Shown here piece by piece: positions 1 through 11,741 of a stretch of 64,000 nt of DNA. This stretch comes from Zygnema cylindricum (taxonomy: Eukaryota; Streptophyta; Zygnematophyceae; Zygnematales; Zygnemataceae). Within the stretch, counting starts at the first letter, position 1. Each line of letters opens with the position of its first letter. Position numbers and translations under genes: made by a program. The notes beneath the pieces are model-generated. The model was not told where the DNA came from, did not search any database, and saw only the letters and a list, made by a program, of their open reading frames with translations. Location: positions 124,001 to 188,000 of the forward strand of contig JBBHKE010001377.1 of assembly GCA_037447655.1 (NCBI GenBank), written 5' to 3'.

Positions 1-723
1 AACGTCATCGCTAATCGCGAAACGTATTATACTTGTAGATTTTAGAGGCTTTTACATTTTGATCACTTTAAAAGTATTTTTTTTTCCTTTACATTTTCGT
101 CGTTTAGAGCTAGCAGAGTACTTGTTCTGATTGTTTTCCTGAAAATATTTACTATTATTGTTATTATCTTTTGAAGATTCTTTGGAAAGAAACGTGAGAA
201 AAACTGTAAAAATTACATGGACTTTGTAGTTTCAATTTTTGTTTAATTCTGTTTTATCGTAGGTTTTTGTTAGATTACAAAATTTAAATATAAAAGGTAT
301 TTGGCAATGGTTTAACAAGATTCGCTATTTGTTCTGCCTTGATGACAAATAAATTTCTTCAATCGTATATTTTTCTGGTGAAACATTTTTTCTTTATCTT
401 ATTTTGTCAAATTAGTTTGACGAATGGTACAATTATACTTGTGGGAATTTTGTGAAATTTTGAGCCATTGGCAAAACCTCGGATGGCTTTAAAATATTCA
501 TTATGTTGTGTTGTATTGTGTGCAATTTATTGTATTGTGATGTACAGTATGGTATTCTATTGTATTGTAACGTAATGTATTATATTTTATTTTATTGTAA
601 TGTAGTATATTGTATTATAGTCTTTTGTGTTGTATCGTAATTAAATGTATTGTATTTTAATGAAATGTGTTGTATGTACTATATTGTATTGTATATTTGT
701 ATCATATATTGTATTATTGGAGG
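1..723. repeat. AT-rich flank with TTGTA-like simple repeats
   Basis: No gene is visible. From about 505 to 715 the sequence is a degenerate run of TGTATTGTA-like words, a decayed 5-bp-period repeat. It lies just beyond the presumed 3' end of minus-strand copia element Z. Confidence 0.6.
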
Positions 724-878
724 TGGATTGGCGGATGCCATAAGTTTATACACAAGAGAAAGATCAATGCATTTGAAAGAGAAATTGATTTTTATTTGGC
801 AAAATTTCATTGAGTGAGAAAATTCACTTATAAACTAAATACACAATGCTAATTACTATGGAGTCTAAGCACTCTGGT

Positions 879-982
879 GCGTTGGAACAAGAAAGATCCT
901 AGTCAAGTTTCTTGCGCTGGAACAAGAAGGATCTTTGTCAAGTTTCTTGCGTTGGAACAAGAAGGATCCTAGTCAAGTTTCT
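879..982. repeat. Three-copy 35-bp tandem repeat
   Basis: Three head-to-tail copies of a 35-bp unit beginning GCGTTGGAACAAGAAGGATC, with a few substitutions between copies. It lies inside the presumed LTR of element Z. Confidence 0.85.
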
Positions 983-1189
983 ACGTGACTAGACTCTAAT
1001 GATTGAAGACTAGATTCTAGCGTAAGTTAGATAGTAACGGATTTGACTTAAAGACACAATGTACAAAAGTAATTAGGACCTAAACTAACGACGTAGACTC
1101 AAGCGACAAAGAGTACGAAGAAATAAATAAAGTACAAAAGAGAATTACATAGGACAAAGATAGACCGTCGCCCAAAAGACTTATACGTG

Positions 1190-1315
1190 AAGACTAAGAC
1201 TGGACCGACGCATATAATGAATGGTACGAACAAGACCTAGACCCGACCGACACATGTAATGATGTGTACGTACAAGACCAAGACTGGACCGCCGTATGAA
1301 ATGACGGGTACGGAC
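1190..1315. repeat. Three-copy 42-bp tandem repeat
   Basis: Three consecutive 42-bp units (1190-1231, 1232-1273, 1274-1315), each starting AAGAC and carrying a central GACCG and a terminal GTACG or TACGG-like word. It sits close to the PPT side of the presumed LTR, so in the promoter (U3) part if the LTR call is right. Confidence 0.85.
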
Positions 1316-1558
1316 TGTACCGACGTTAAATCTCCTTTAACACCCCGCCTCAAGCGAAAACTAGGAAGTAGATTGAGATGAAAAAGAAAGGGAAATCTAG
1401 CTAAGAAGAGAAGGAAGATGAAGGCCAGAGGAGAGGCGATGCTGCTCAAAGTGAGGGCAATGAAGAGCCTTAGTGAGATAATCGGCCACTTGGTCGGCGG
1501 ATTTGACATAAAGAAACTAGAGAGTGTCATCTTCAACCCGCTACCGAGAGTGATAATA

Positions 1559-2840
1559 CTATATGTCGATGTGCTTTGTCCGCTTGTGGTGAACACGATT
1601 GAAGATCAAAGCAAGGGCTCCCTGGGAATCGGAAAAAATAGGAGTAGGGGTTGAAGGGGGAAATCGAAGATTGGAAAGCAGAGTTCGAAGCCAAACAACT
1701 TTCTTGGCAACGTGATAAGCGACCATATATTCCGCCTCAGTGCTGGAGCATGCTGTGATAGGTTGCTTTCTGCGTGACCAAGAGATAGGACCATTACCCA
1801 AAAAGAAGCACGAGCCACTGGTGGAACGACGTGAAAGCTCATCTTGTGCCCAATCTGAATAAACAAAACCCGTAAGGCACTAGAGCTAGAGGAAGAATAT
1901 GTGAGACAAATAGTTTTAGTGCCTTGTAGATAACAAAAGACACGTTTGGCTGCAACAAGATGATCAAGAGAAGGACGTTGGAGGAATTGAGTGAGCAATG
2001 TCAAGGCGGGTGGCATACATGGCGTACATAAGGGCCCCGACCATCGAGCGGTAAGTGGCATAGAGGGAGGGGGAGAGAAGGGAGTCAGTGGAAGGGAGGA
2101 GAGGGGCATAAGCATCCAAAGGAGTTGAAAGGGAGGAGCAGTCTGCCATGGATCAAAGCGTTCTAAAAGATCAGAGATAAAGTTCTTTTGAGAGAGAGAG
2201 AGGGTGCGAGCCGAGCGGTTACGAGAAACTTGAATGCCCAAATAATACGTGAGCTCACCTAGATCAGCCATGTCAAAATGGGTTTGAAGGAGAGATTTGA
2301 CGGTGGAGATTTAATAGAGGGAAGGACCAACAAGCAGTAGATCATCGACAAAGATAGCAACAATGATCAAGGAGGTGCCAGAGCCACTAGTGTAAATGCT
2401 AAAACCGGCATCAATTCGGATAAATCCTTCTTTCCTCGTAATGGCATCTATAGTATGGTTCCATACACGGGGAGATCGCTTTAGTCCATAGATAGTTTTA
2501 ATGAGATGGCTAACTAGATGCTCAGATCCACTAGAAATATAACACTCAGGCTGATGCATGTAAATGTCCTCGGACAAGATCCCATTTAAGAAGGCATTCT
2601 TAACATCCATCTAATGAACATGGAAATCATGTTCAGCAGCTAAAGCAAGTAAAGTGCGAATAGATGTCAAACGTGCAACTAGAGCAAAGGTTTCAGTGAA
2701 ATCTATACCTTCAATTTGGTATTCTACCCTTCACCACCAAGCGAGCTTTGTATTTGTCCACGGATCCATCCGCTTTTTGTTTTACACGGAAAACCCATTT
2801 TGAGTCGGTTGCCTTCCAAGGGGGAGGGAAATAAGATTTC
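1559..2840 (-). pseudogene. Reverse transcriptase and RNase H of element Z
   Basis: On the minus strand the order is a KWVF-like RT segment (about 2750-2840), MDVKNAFLNG (ending about 2610), a polymerase box FVDDLLLVG in place of the usual YVDD, and LGELTYYLGIQVSRN (about 2210-2270). The RNase H part contains TEAEYM, a DSQGALAL motif and a KHIDI end. The reading frame changes several times: 2311-2610, 1606-2271 and 1559-1801 are in different frames or separated by stops. An active enzyme cannot be made from this copy. Family assignment is firm because the box order and residues are those of Ty1/copia RT-RH. Confidence 0.85.
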
Positions 2841-2995
2841 ATCTTTTGTTAGAAATTAAGGCATTCAATTCAGCATTAGTGGCGATTTTCCAAAAAGAGG
2901 CATCAAGACGCTTTAGGGCAGCTTTAAGAGAGAGAGGGGCTGAAATAATGGGGATGAGGCCCCAGTCTAGTAACCATAAGCAAGAGAGGCATGGC

Positions 2996-4197
2996 CTATA
3001 GAGGTAACAAGCCGAGAAGGGGGGACTCTAGGGCGTGAAGGGTTTTTGCGAGATAAAAAAGATGGCTCTGCAAGAGAGGAAGACTCAAGTTCGAAAGAAG
3101 GGAAAGTCTTAAGAAAAGGCAAAGACTTAGAAAGAGGCGAGTGGGAAAAAATTGTGGGAGAAAGATTTTCAAAAAGAGGATCATTTTGGAAAAGAGAGAG
3201 AGAGGGGGTAGTATTGTCTGAATTTGTGAGAGGGTGGAGAGGAAGGACAGCTGATTGACTGGCAAGAGTGATGAGACCAGTCGGGAAAACAAGAGGGTTT
3301 GAAGAAGATGGAGGAGAGGAATTTGAAGATGGGGAGGGAAAAAGTTGGGGAGGAGGAGGAAGAGTTGGTTGACTGAAGGTAGCGGGGGGAGAAGGTGTAA
3401 GGTAGGTGAGTTCGGATGATTGAAAAGAATGGGAGGGGGGGCTTGGAAGAAGAGGGTCATGGACAGTGAGAGAAGGAAATTCGGATAATGGGGGAAAAGA
3501 GAGGGAAAGGGCGAGCGTGACAAAGTTTGAAGAAGTGGCGTATCGTTGAAAACAACTTTCTTGGTGGTAATGACGCGATTTTGAGAAGGACTCCAAATAC
3601 CGTATGCTTTGGAATTTGGAGCGCACCCAACAAAAATGCCGTGAAATACGCGAACGCCCAATTTTCCATCCGATTGGAGGAGATCTATGTACCACGCCTC
3701 ACATCCAAATATTGAAGCTTGGTCCTCTATCAAACCAAATATTCGCCACCTTCGAATATTTGGTTTGATAGAGGACCAAGCTTCCATTGGAGTAGATTTG
3801 GGTAAAGCGTTAGTAAGACAAAGATTGACTAGGTAGTTGGCGCAAACAACAGCCTCTACCCAATATTCGTACGACAAATTTAAAAAGTAAAGCATTGAAC
3901 GTGACAGTTCATGTAATGTGCGATTGTACCTTTCTGCGACGCAATTTTGTTGGGGCGTGCGAGGCGTCGTTAAGTAACGCGCGATTCTGTGTTGCGTTAG
4001 AAAATTTGAAAATTAAGCCGCCAAATTTCACCACCATTGTCGCTTCGCAAGACCTTGATTTCTTTTTTGTGAAAATTTTCAACCAACGCCTTAAATTCTT
4101 GAAATCTTGCAAACGCGTCCGATTATGACTAATTGGATACACGTGTGAAAAACGAGTGGCGTGGTCAATGAAAGAGACAAAATACATAGATCCACTG
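2996..4197 (-). pseudogene. Integrase of element Z, truncated
   Basis: The minus strand reads YFVSFIDHATRFSHVYP (about 4120-4187), the region of the first catalytic Asp of the copia integrase core. Further on are a YWVEAVVCANYLVN segment and FGCEAWYIDL, the usual C-terminal part of the core. A 32-bp inverted duplication (3714-3784) has inserted extra residues ahead of FGCEAW. About 2996-3500 is a Pro/Ser/Leu-rich linker of the kind found between integrase and RT in copia polyproteins. The 5' end is cut off by the LTR at 4198. Confidence 0.8.
3714..3784. repeat. Perfect 32-bp inverted repeat, 7-bp spacer
   Basis: The left arm 3714-3745 and right arm 3753-3784 are exact reverse complements (GAAGCTTGGTCCTC and onward), separated by CCACCTT. 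One arm is the normal integrase coding sequence and the other is an inverted copy of it, so this is a local inverted duplication, not a transposon end. Confidence 0.95.
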
Positions 4198-5262
4198 TGT
4201 AGAAATTGATGGTTTTTGTTAGTATTTTCTAGGTCTAAATTGAAATACAGAAAGAAGCCGAGGCAGTCTATCTCTAACTTCTCTCTCCAACTCCCATACT
4301 TGTCGCAATCACAGAGAAGTTGGAGAGGAAGCTAGAGCCATGGTTACCTAAGTTATCCAGAGGTTTACGAGAAATATATTAGTTTGATTTACCAATAAGT
4401 AGTTTATTTACTAAAAGGATATATGTCGGAACCAGGATTTGATCCAGGTACCTGCCGAACGTAAGGAGACCTATGTCGGTAGACTTATCCGTTAAGTCTA
4501 AGAATAGTGATACATGCTATAAGCTTTGTTATTTATTCAAATATTACCACGTAGGATAATTTATTTAACTGCAACTGTTTACGGGATACATAGATCAAAT
4601 TATATAAAACTACGGATTACGGTATGTATAAAAAATGAGTACCTCGCATTTGTTTCTTTAGCAAAACAAATATCGCGCAAGTATTTATGACGGCTAAAAT
4701 TGGAATATGCATTCAATCAGTTGGCCGAGAAGAAACGCGAGATCACGGAAGAGAATCTCGGCGGTTTGTGGTCATCGGCGCATCGGATGACACGTGGCAA
4801 AATTAAGTTGGATCGCGACATCATCGAGGATTACAGGACCGAATCCGGAATGACATGTGTCGACTTTTAGACCATGTCATACAGTATCCGTAAAAAAAAT
4901 ACACCGTCAGCAATACTTTTGTCTACCGAAGTGTAACATGATTGGTTCCGTGTATCAGTCGATAGAGTTTGTGAGAGAGACAGGACTTAGAAAAATTGGT
5001 AGATAGAACCCTCTCTCCTAGAGAGCTTCTATACAAAAGGTCAACTTTGACCCTCCATAACTTACTGCTCATGGGAGCAAATTAAGAGATTCTTTTTGCT
5101 ATCGACTCAAGGGAATCTAAGCTTTACAAAGGTAAAGGTGGTTAGAGCTTTTGTCTGCCAAGGTGGCAGTTGTTCTTCCTGAAACACAAAGGGGTCAAGG
5201 TTATCCTAGAGGCTTCTTGGAAGATATCCACTTTGAGGACGTATGGAGGTCTCAGAGTTTCA
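4198..5262 (+). repeat. 5' LTR of element A1
   Basis: It begins TGTAGAAATTGATGG and ends GAGTTTCA just before a degenerate primer-binding site. Both ends agree with the reverse-oriented family copies 13829-14896, 25000-26068 and 34381-35495. A tRNA-like block lies antisense at about 4425-4500. The gag start codon is at 5243, inside the LTR. Confidence 0.85.
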
Positions 5263-6255
5263 GGCTATGTGCCCACCCTCTAGGGTACCAATCTTTAATG
5301 GAACTGGCTTCATATACTGGGAAAGTATAATGATAGGAGCTCTATGCAAGAAAAGTTTTTGGGGGATAGTGAGTGGACGAGTGGGGCGTCCATATAGTCT
5401 TAGAAACCCTCCAGGGTTTAGAGGAAGTAGATTTACAAGGAAAGCTGATCCATATTGAACGGAGGAGACAAAGGAAGGAGAGGTGGAGGACAAAAGAACG
5501 GAGAAGGAGACGACCACACCAATAGCAACTAGTTCAGCATTCATGTCACCTATTCTGAGGAACGAGGAGAATGATACTCATACCTGGGACTTCAACAATA
5601 TGGCGGCAAAGCACTTCATCCTCCGCCATCTTACTCAATGGCTTGCATGCCCTCATTTGCAGGTAGAAAAGGTATCCGAACTTAGGATGGCTCTCATAAA
5701 GATGTACCGAAGCGGTACGATTCAGAACCAACAGTTAACTGATCAGAAAAGTAAGGAGTATGTATACAAAGGGGGGAAGATATTTGATTTTTGCAATGAG
5801 CTTGCTACACTTTTCATAGAGCTAAAGAAAGCAGGAAAATTTTTTAGTGAAAGGAAAAGGTTAATTGTTGTCCTTAAATTGATTACCCGAAGAGTTCGAG
5901 AACATAATCAACCGTGTGTAGGACTTGCCGAACTCAAGGTGGATATGGAACTAAGTGGTAGGGATGATTGTTGTTCAGGAGAATACGATTGAGATCCTAA
6001 GGGAAGGAAAGAGTGGGCAAGCCTTCGCAGCTGTGACCGATTGGAGGAACAAGGATTCCCGGAAACAGGTCGGAATTTATGGGGGGAGGGAGAAGAAAAA
6101 TCAGACCGACGAGTTCGGACCAAGGGCTCCCAAAGGTTTATGTCATTTTTGTAAGAAACCAGGGAACTATATGGCAGAGTGCACTAAGCTAACCGAGCTT
6201 CGGTTAAACGAGGGACAAATCGGTGGAACCCCGAGATGAAAGAAAAAGGCCCTTT
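5243..6255 (+). pseudogene. gag: Gag of element A1, 5' part
   Basis: The ATG lies 20 bases before the LTR end and the protein starts MEVSEFQAMCPPSRVPIFNG, so the start of Gag is LTR-coded. YWE and a GIVSGRV segment follow, as in related copies. The frame is lost at a stop near 5456 and again near 5990. The zinc knuckle reads CHFCKKPGNYMAEC, in which the canonical His of CX2CX4HX4C is Asn, so this nucleocapsid motif is broken as well. Element B interrupts the gene at 6256, inside the KKALVTQVHE stretch seen in D. Confidence 0.85.
5263..5277 (+). promoter_or_regulatory. Primer-binding site of A1 (degenerate)
   Basis: GGCTATGTGCCCACC follows the LTR end directly. It differs at two positions from GGTTATGGGCCCACC, found at the same place in B, G and E, which is complementary to the anticodon stem-loop of plant initiator tRNA-Met. 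Confidence 0.7.
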
Positions 6256-6929
6256 TATTCAAAAATAAGCTTTAGTAAGTCTTAGAAATTTGAGTCTATG
6301 ACTTAGAATATATTTGGAATACCAATTGTTCAATATTGACCAAATTTAGTGTGGATTTTTTGTAGTATCTACACGAATAGTTATCTTTAAGTAAATTAGT
6401 GTGTAAGGACGCCAATGAATGTAGACGTGATAAGAATCATCCGGATTTTTAGGGTATAGATATTGTTTGTGGACAATTCTGGTCCAAACACTTAGATTTT
6501 TGTTAGTAGGTTGTTTGGTGAACCATGTACATACGGTTTAGATATTTTGAGGATCTTTAGAGTATTTAACTCAATTAGGAATGATCAAATTGATACAGAA
6601 TGTACATTCTACACAAGAGTTAACGAAATGAGAGCACTGAGTGCAATTTATGGTGTTTTGTGTTCTATTGTCTTTGATTTGCTTGTAGTACATGTTTGTA
6701 TAGTTGAAAGAACTCTTTCATTTGGAGTTACATATCTTACACTATAAATATAGTCTACTAGGCATTTCTCTTTGGGTTTGCTTCTGCTAACATTTTGCTC
6801 CTACGGCAAGTGCTCCTCTTGGCCCTAGTGCTCCATCGCTCCTCCACGGACGAATATTCTAGCTGGTGCAAGTGTGACTCCTAGTGGAAGTGGATCGCAA
6901 ACGAGTCAGTTTGCCCATGACCTTCAACA
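6256..6929 (+). repeat. 5' LTR of element B
   Basis: It matches 11055-11741 along its length. Near 6789-6795 it lacks about 13 bases present in the 3' copy; these hold the GTCGGATAATGGC that follows AACAT, so the Gag start codon seen in the 3' LTR (11590) is destroyed here. Confidence 0.9.
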
Positions 6930-6944
6930 GGTTATGGGCCCACC
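6930..6944 (+). promoter_or_regulatory. Primer-binding site of element B
   Basis: GGTTATGGGCCCACC lies directly after the LTR end CTTCAACA. It is a 15-base complement of the anticodon stem-loop of plant initiator tRNA-Met (from memory of that tRNA), not of its 3' acceptor end. Confidence 0.8.
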
Positions 6945-6975
6945 GCCAATCTGCTAATTTTTGTAGATCGCCTAC

Positions 6976-8160
6976 TTGTATTGGGAAGATATGCTGAGCT
7001 CCTATATTGAAGAGAGGGACTTGTCATCCATTGTGGATGGAACTGTCGATGAGACAACACAGGATTGGAGGAAAAAGAATCTCCACTGCCTCAACGTCTT
7101 GAAGCGGTCTATGACAAAAGAGTTGCCAATGTCTTACATTGAGATGAAAAAGGCTTCTCAAATCTGGTTTAGTGTACATGCTATGTATGTTCAGCTAGAT
7201 GTCAATGTTGAGACTAATATAGCAACAGAAATCTTTGAATTTAGGTATGCTGGAGGTAGTATGTCAGATCATTGTCATGCTATGAAAAGGTTGTTCCTTC
7301 AGAGTACTAGTGTAGGTGGGTACTTTTCCCCCCTTCAGCAGGCTATGTTATTAATGCGAACTTTACCCAATGAGTATAAGGGTGCCATGGATAGGCTTAG
7401 GGCTCTTCCACAACATCAATGGAACATAACATTAGCCATTTAGTTTATTTTGAGCGAAGAAGCCAACCAGATTTCACAAAGAGGCAGTAGTAACTCAGTT
7501 CAGGCACTAGCTAACCAATTTTCAGACTCTAAGATTGGCAATGGCAGTGGCAGAGGTAGTGGTCCTAGAAGGACACCTTTGACATGTTATTATTGTGATG
7601 ATAAAGGCTATGTTTTCAGATTGTGTAATGCCTACAAGAGAGCAAAAGCTACAAGAAATTTTTGCACAGGTTGGGACAAAAGTCGGGTTCCTTCTCAATC
7701 AGGTGGACGACCAACTGCTCTCTTCAACGAACTAAAGGAGGAGGATGTGAGCAGCTATCCCATCAACAACGAAGAGAAATACCTTGCGATGGCACAAGCA
7801 ACGGAAGGCGTGGAGGAAGATGTACGGATAATGGACTCTGTTGCATCTACACACATGTGCCGCAGTCGCCATCTATTTGAGAGTATTCAATCTACTTTAC
7901 CCATCAAAATATATTTTAGTGATGATTCCTTTGTTGAGTCGAAAGCAAAGGGTAGGGTGTCACTTATGTTGAATGTAGAGGGAAAACCTGTGAAAAGGGA
8001 TTTAGAAGATGTGTTGCATGTTCCACCTTTTAAAAGGAATTTATTCTTTACATCAGTGGTAGAAAAAAAAGGTTTTAAAACTATATCTGAGAAAGGGAAG
8101 AAAACAGTGCGTAAGAATAGGAAAATAGCTGAAGAGGGATATGCTGGAGGAAACAACTAG
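6976..8160 (+). pseudogene. gag: Gag and protease of element B
   Basis: Recognisable Gag runs from YWEDMLSSYIEERDL through a UBN2-type region (ASQIWFSVHAMYVQ, FSPLQQAMLLMRTLPNEYKG). A stop at 7441 splits it and reading resumes as FILSEEANQ. The zinc knuckle CYYCDDKGYVFRLC has Tyr in place of the His ligand. The protease motif is MDSVASTHMC, where DSGAS would be expected, so the active-site Gly is lost. The frame closes at about 8158. Upstream, between the PBS and 6976, the frame has stops; the LTR-coded N-terminus is described under the LTR. Confidence 0.85.
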
Positions 8161-8219
8161 TATCGGCTATGTCTTGCAAATGATAATGACAATGATGTTA
8201 TGTACTGAAGTGTTATCAC

Positions 8220-9066
8220 TGATTGTGATTTATGGCATAAGCGTTTAGGACATGTGAATTATGATAGATTAAAAAAGATGGTAAATCAGAAAACTGTGGA
8301 AGGTGTAAAAATTAGTCAAAAACTAGCATCAAATGTATGTGATGGTTGTGCAATGGGAAAAATACATAAGTTACCTTTCCCTTCGCAAACTGATCATAGA
8401 AGTAGCACGGTGCTAAAACTAATTTATTCAAATGTATGGAGGCCATCAAGGTATCCATCTATAGGAGGTGTTAAGTTTAGGCTTACCTTTACAGATGACT
8501 ATACTAGATTTACTACAGTATACATCTTGAAAAGTAAGGATGAAATTTTTGCAAAATTTAAAGAGTATAAGACTTGGGTAGAAAATCTGCATGGAAGAAA
8601 GATACCAGGATTCAGATCTGATAATGGAGGGGAGTACATTTCTAATGAGTTTGCATAATTCTTAAAATTGTATGGAATCTCATGCCAACTAACTGTTCCT
8701 TACTCTCTAGAACAAAACGGTGTTTCATTGAGGATGAATAGAACCATATCAGAGTGTGTTAGGATAATGATGGCTGATATGGACATAAATCACAAATTTT
8801 GGGAAGAGGCTATGAATTGTGCAGCTTATGTGAGAAACAGGTTGGAAACAAGGGCAGTAAAAGATAAAACACCTTATGAAATGTGGATTGGACAAAAACT
8901 TGATGTAAGTCACTTCAAAGTTTTTGGAAGTAAGAATTTTATGCTAGATAATGATCCGCAGAAATGGAAGTTAGAGCCAAAAGACATACTAAGGCTATTT
9001 CTAGGGTATGATGATCATGCCCAAGGTTACAAAGTGTATGACATTAAAGAAATAGAGTTGTGGTAG
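8220..9066 (+). pseudogene. Integrase of element B
   Basis: The zinc-binding part begins near LWHKRLGHVNYDRLKKM and contains VCDGCAMGKIHKLPF. The core has FTDDYTRF (first Asp) and RSDNGGEY (second Asp). At the third catalytic position the sequence is QNGVSLRMNRT where the family has NGVAERxNRT, so the catalytic Glu is Leu. A stop near 8656 separates 8254-8658 from 8668-9066. The C-terminal part carries NCAAYVRNRL and FLGYDDHAQGYKVYD. The copy is inactive on two counts. Confidence 0.87.
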
Positions 9067-9327
9067 CCAGAAATATCATAGTGAAGGATGAAGGAAAAAG
9101 AGTAGATGTATTTAATGACGTACAGATGAGAAGAAGGATAGAAGTATTGATTTTATTTTTTTGGAAGAGAATCCTATGTTTTTCAGAAAAAGTGCAGAAA
9201 ATGCATCTATACCACCTCAGAGTGACTTCCGACCTACAAAACCATCTCCTCCAGTGGAAACAGGACCTGAACCATCTCCTACACTAGAAACAAGGCATGT
9301 TATGCCTAGAGAGTTGCAGACTCTCCT

Positions 9328-11032
9328 TTGCCTCAAGCTAAAACCGAATCACAAGCAGAATCACATCTTTCGAGGAGGAGGACTCAACCATCTTTGCGAG
9401 CGATAGAATTTTCAGGTGGAGTGAGGCGAAGTGCACGACTCAGGGGAGCAAATGCAGCTTTTGCTCAATTAGCACACATAAAAGAGCCTTTAACATTGAC
9501 AGAAGCTTTTTCGAGTGATGAAAAGGAACACTGGGTCGAAGCGGTCAATGAAGAAATGAAGTTCATCATGGAGGCCCAAACGTGGGATTTGTTGGAACTT
9601 CCTCTAGGAAGGAAGGCTATTGTGAGTAAATGGGTGTTTAAGGTAAAGTTAAACCCAGATAATACCATAGATAGGTATAAGGCTTGTTTTGTTGCTAAGG
9701 GATATAATCAAAAGGAGGGGATGGATTATGAAGAAAAGTTTTCCCCTGTTGTAAGGTTTCCATCTGTCTGCATCTTACTTATACTAGCTGCCATAGAGGA
9801 TTTTGACATCCACCAAATGGATGTCAAAACTGCCTTTTTGCATGGTGATTAAGATGAGGTCATTTATATGAAACAGCAAGAGGGTTATGAGGAAGCAAAA
9901 AAAGAAAATCTTGTGTGCAGAATTTTAAAATCTTTGTATGGCTTGAAACAGGCCTTGAGACAATGGAACAGAAAATAAGATGAGTTCTTGACAGGATTAG
10001 GATTTACTAGGATTAGTTCTGATCATTTAGTGTATGTGATGTGTGGTGACAATCCTGATAAGATGATATTCATTGCTGTGTATTTTGATGATCTGTTGCT
10101 CATTAGTAGGAACAAAGAAAGAATTGTTAGAGTAAAACACGCTCTTAATTCACAATTTGAAATGAAGGATTTGGGTGAGGCAAAATATATTCTTGGAATA
10201 CAAGTTGAAAGAGATAGAGAAAAGAAAAAAATTAGGCTAACTCAAAAAGAAGCAATAGGAAACATGTTAGAAAAATTTGGCTTGGCTGATGCTAAAGGTT
10301 GTACAACTTCTATGGAGTTTAAGCAGAAACTTGAAGGAATGGAGCATTAGTTTGGAGTCATAATAGAGGAGGAACTCAGTACAAAAGAGCAAAAATTTAT
10401 GCCTCAAGTACCTTACAGACAAGTAGTAGGAAGTCTGATTTACTTCATGAATTGTACTAGGCTTGATATAGCTGCAGCTGTTGGTGTATTGAGTAGAAGT
10501 CTACAAAATCCACAAAAGAGAGACTGGAAGGTAACAAAAAGGGTCCTAAACTATAAATCTTTGGCTTACTTTGGGAGGGGACAAAGTGGGCATTAATGCT
10601 TGGAGTGATGCTAGCTATGGTGATGTGCCTAGTAGGAAGTTTACAACTGGGTATGTCATTCAGATTGGATTTGGAACTTGTAGTTGGAGTAGTAAACTTC
10701 AAAAGGTCACGGCTCAATCTACAATAGAAGCTGAATACATGGCTGCGAGCGCAGACTTGAAAGAGCTACTTTAATTGGGTTTTACACAACACGGGACACA
10801 AATAATGTGGTGCGACAATCAAGCAGCCATTTCTGTGGCTACAAACCCAAGTCATCATTTTAAGAGTAAACATATGGACATTTGGCTACATTTGGTACAA
10901 GAGAAAGTATTTGCAAAAGTGGTCAAACTTTGTTATTTGCCTGATGAGAAAATGGTTGCGGACATGTTGACAAAAGCCCTTCCAGCTCCTAAGTTGGATA
11001 ACTCCAAAAAAACATGTGGTCTAAATGAGTAA
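9328..11032 (+). pseudogene. Reverse transcriptase and RNase H of element B
   Basis: RT runs from [19 protein letters not shown] through [13 protein letters not shown], where a TAA at 9850 interrupts it, to the polymerase box YFDDLLLIS (YVDD in active copies) and LGEAKYILGIQVERD. RNase H contains WSDASYGD, QSTIEAEYMAAS, WCDNQAAISVATNPSHHFKSKHMD and ends VADMLTKALPAPKL just before the PPT. Stops at about 10348, 10594 and 10772 break the frame. Order and residues are typical of Ty1/copia. Confidence 0.88.
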
Positions 11033-11054
11033 GTCTTCTAAAGCTTAAGGGGAG

Positions 11055-11741
11055 TATTGAAAAGTAAGCTTTAGTAAGTCTTAGAAATTTGAGTATAGGA
11101 CTTAGAATATTTTTAGAATACCAACTGTTCAATATTGACCAAATTTAGTGTGGATTTTTTGTAGTATCTACACGAATAGTTACCTTTAAGTAAATTAGTG
11201 TGTAGGGCCACCAATGAATGTGGATGTGATAAGAATCACCCGGAATTTTAGGGTATAGATATTGTTGGTGGACAATTCTGGTCCAAATACTTAGATTTTT
11301 GTTAGTAGGTTGTTTGGTGAACCATGTACATACGTTTTAGATATTTTGAGGATCTTTAGAGTATTTAATTCAATTAGGAATGATCAAATTGATACACAAT
11401 GTACATTCTACAGAAGAGTTAATGAAATGAGAGCACTAAGTGCAGTGTAAGGTGATTTGTGCTCTATCGTCTTTGATTTGCTTGTAGTACATGTTGTATA
11501 GTTGAAATACCTCTTTCATTTGGAGTTACATATCTTACAATATAAATCTAGTCTACTAGGCATTTCTCTTTGGGTTTGCTTCTACAAACATGTCGGATAA
11601 TGGCTTTGCTTCTACGGCAAGTGCTCCTCTTGGCCCTAGTGCTCCACTTGCTCCTCCACGGACAAATATTTCAGCTGGTGCAAGTGTGACTCCAAGTGGA
11701 AGTGGATCGCAGCCGAGTCAATATGCCCATGACCTTCAACA
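11055..11741 (+). repeat. 3' LTR of element B
   Basis: It starts TATTGAAAAGTAAGC after the PPT and ends CTTCAACA. It keeps an open frame from ATG 11590 (MSDNGFASTASAPLGPSAP and onward) that would, in a 5' LTR, read through the LTR end into the PBS as LQQVMGPP. Confidence 0.9.

Larger units (their letters stand above)
724..1342 (-). repeat. Probable 3' LTR of copia element Z
   Basis: On the minus strand a polypurine tract reading CGCTTGAGGCGGGG (1343-1356) is followed by TGTTAAAGG, the expected PPT/LTR junction of a plant copia element. This fixes the right edge at 1342. The left edge near 724 is a guess, from a TGG that would read as CCA at the LTR end; no target-site duplication was found. 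The region holds two short tandem arrays (879-982 and 1190-1315). Confidence 0.45.
1343..4197 (-). mobile_element. Decayed Ty1/copia element Z, pol part
   Basis: A minus-strand copia element with domain order integrase, reverse transcriptase, RNase H, then PPT, which is the copia order. Gag and protease are not visible. The integrase is cut at 4197 by the LTR of element A1, and I found no convincing continuation beyond the copia cluster near 35.5 kb. The protein motifs differ clearly from elements A to G, so this is another copia lineage. Many stops and frameshifts mark it as old. Confidence 0.8.
6256..11741 (+). mobile_element. Copia element B, complete with both LTRs
   Basis: The 5' LTR 6256-6929 (674 bp) and 3' LTR 11055-11741 (687 bp) flank 4125 bp holding gag, protease, integrase, RT and RNase H in copia order. 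The PPT AAGCTTAAGGGGAG (11041-11054) precedes the 3' LTR and a perfect PBS follows the 5' LTR. LTR ends are related to TGTTGA...TCAACA; the start is mutated to TATTCA or TATTGA. It is inserted in gag of A1. The flanks (CCTTT on the left, CAATG on the right) are too diverged to call a target-site duplication. Confidence 0.92.

Noticed and set aside
3046-3258. Plus-strand Lys/Glu-rich open frame
   Set aside because: Complement of the Pro/Ser-rich linker of the minus-strand element Z.
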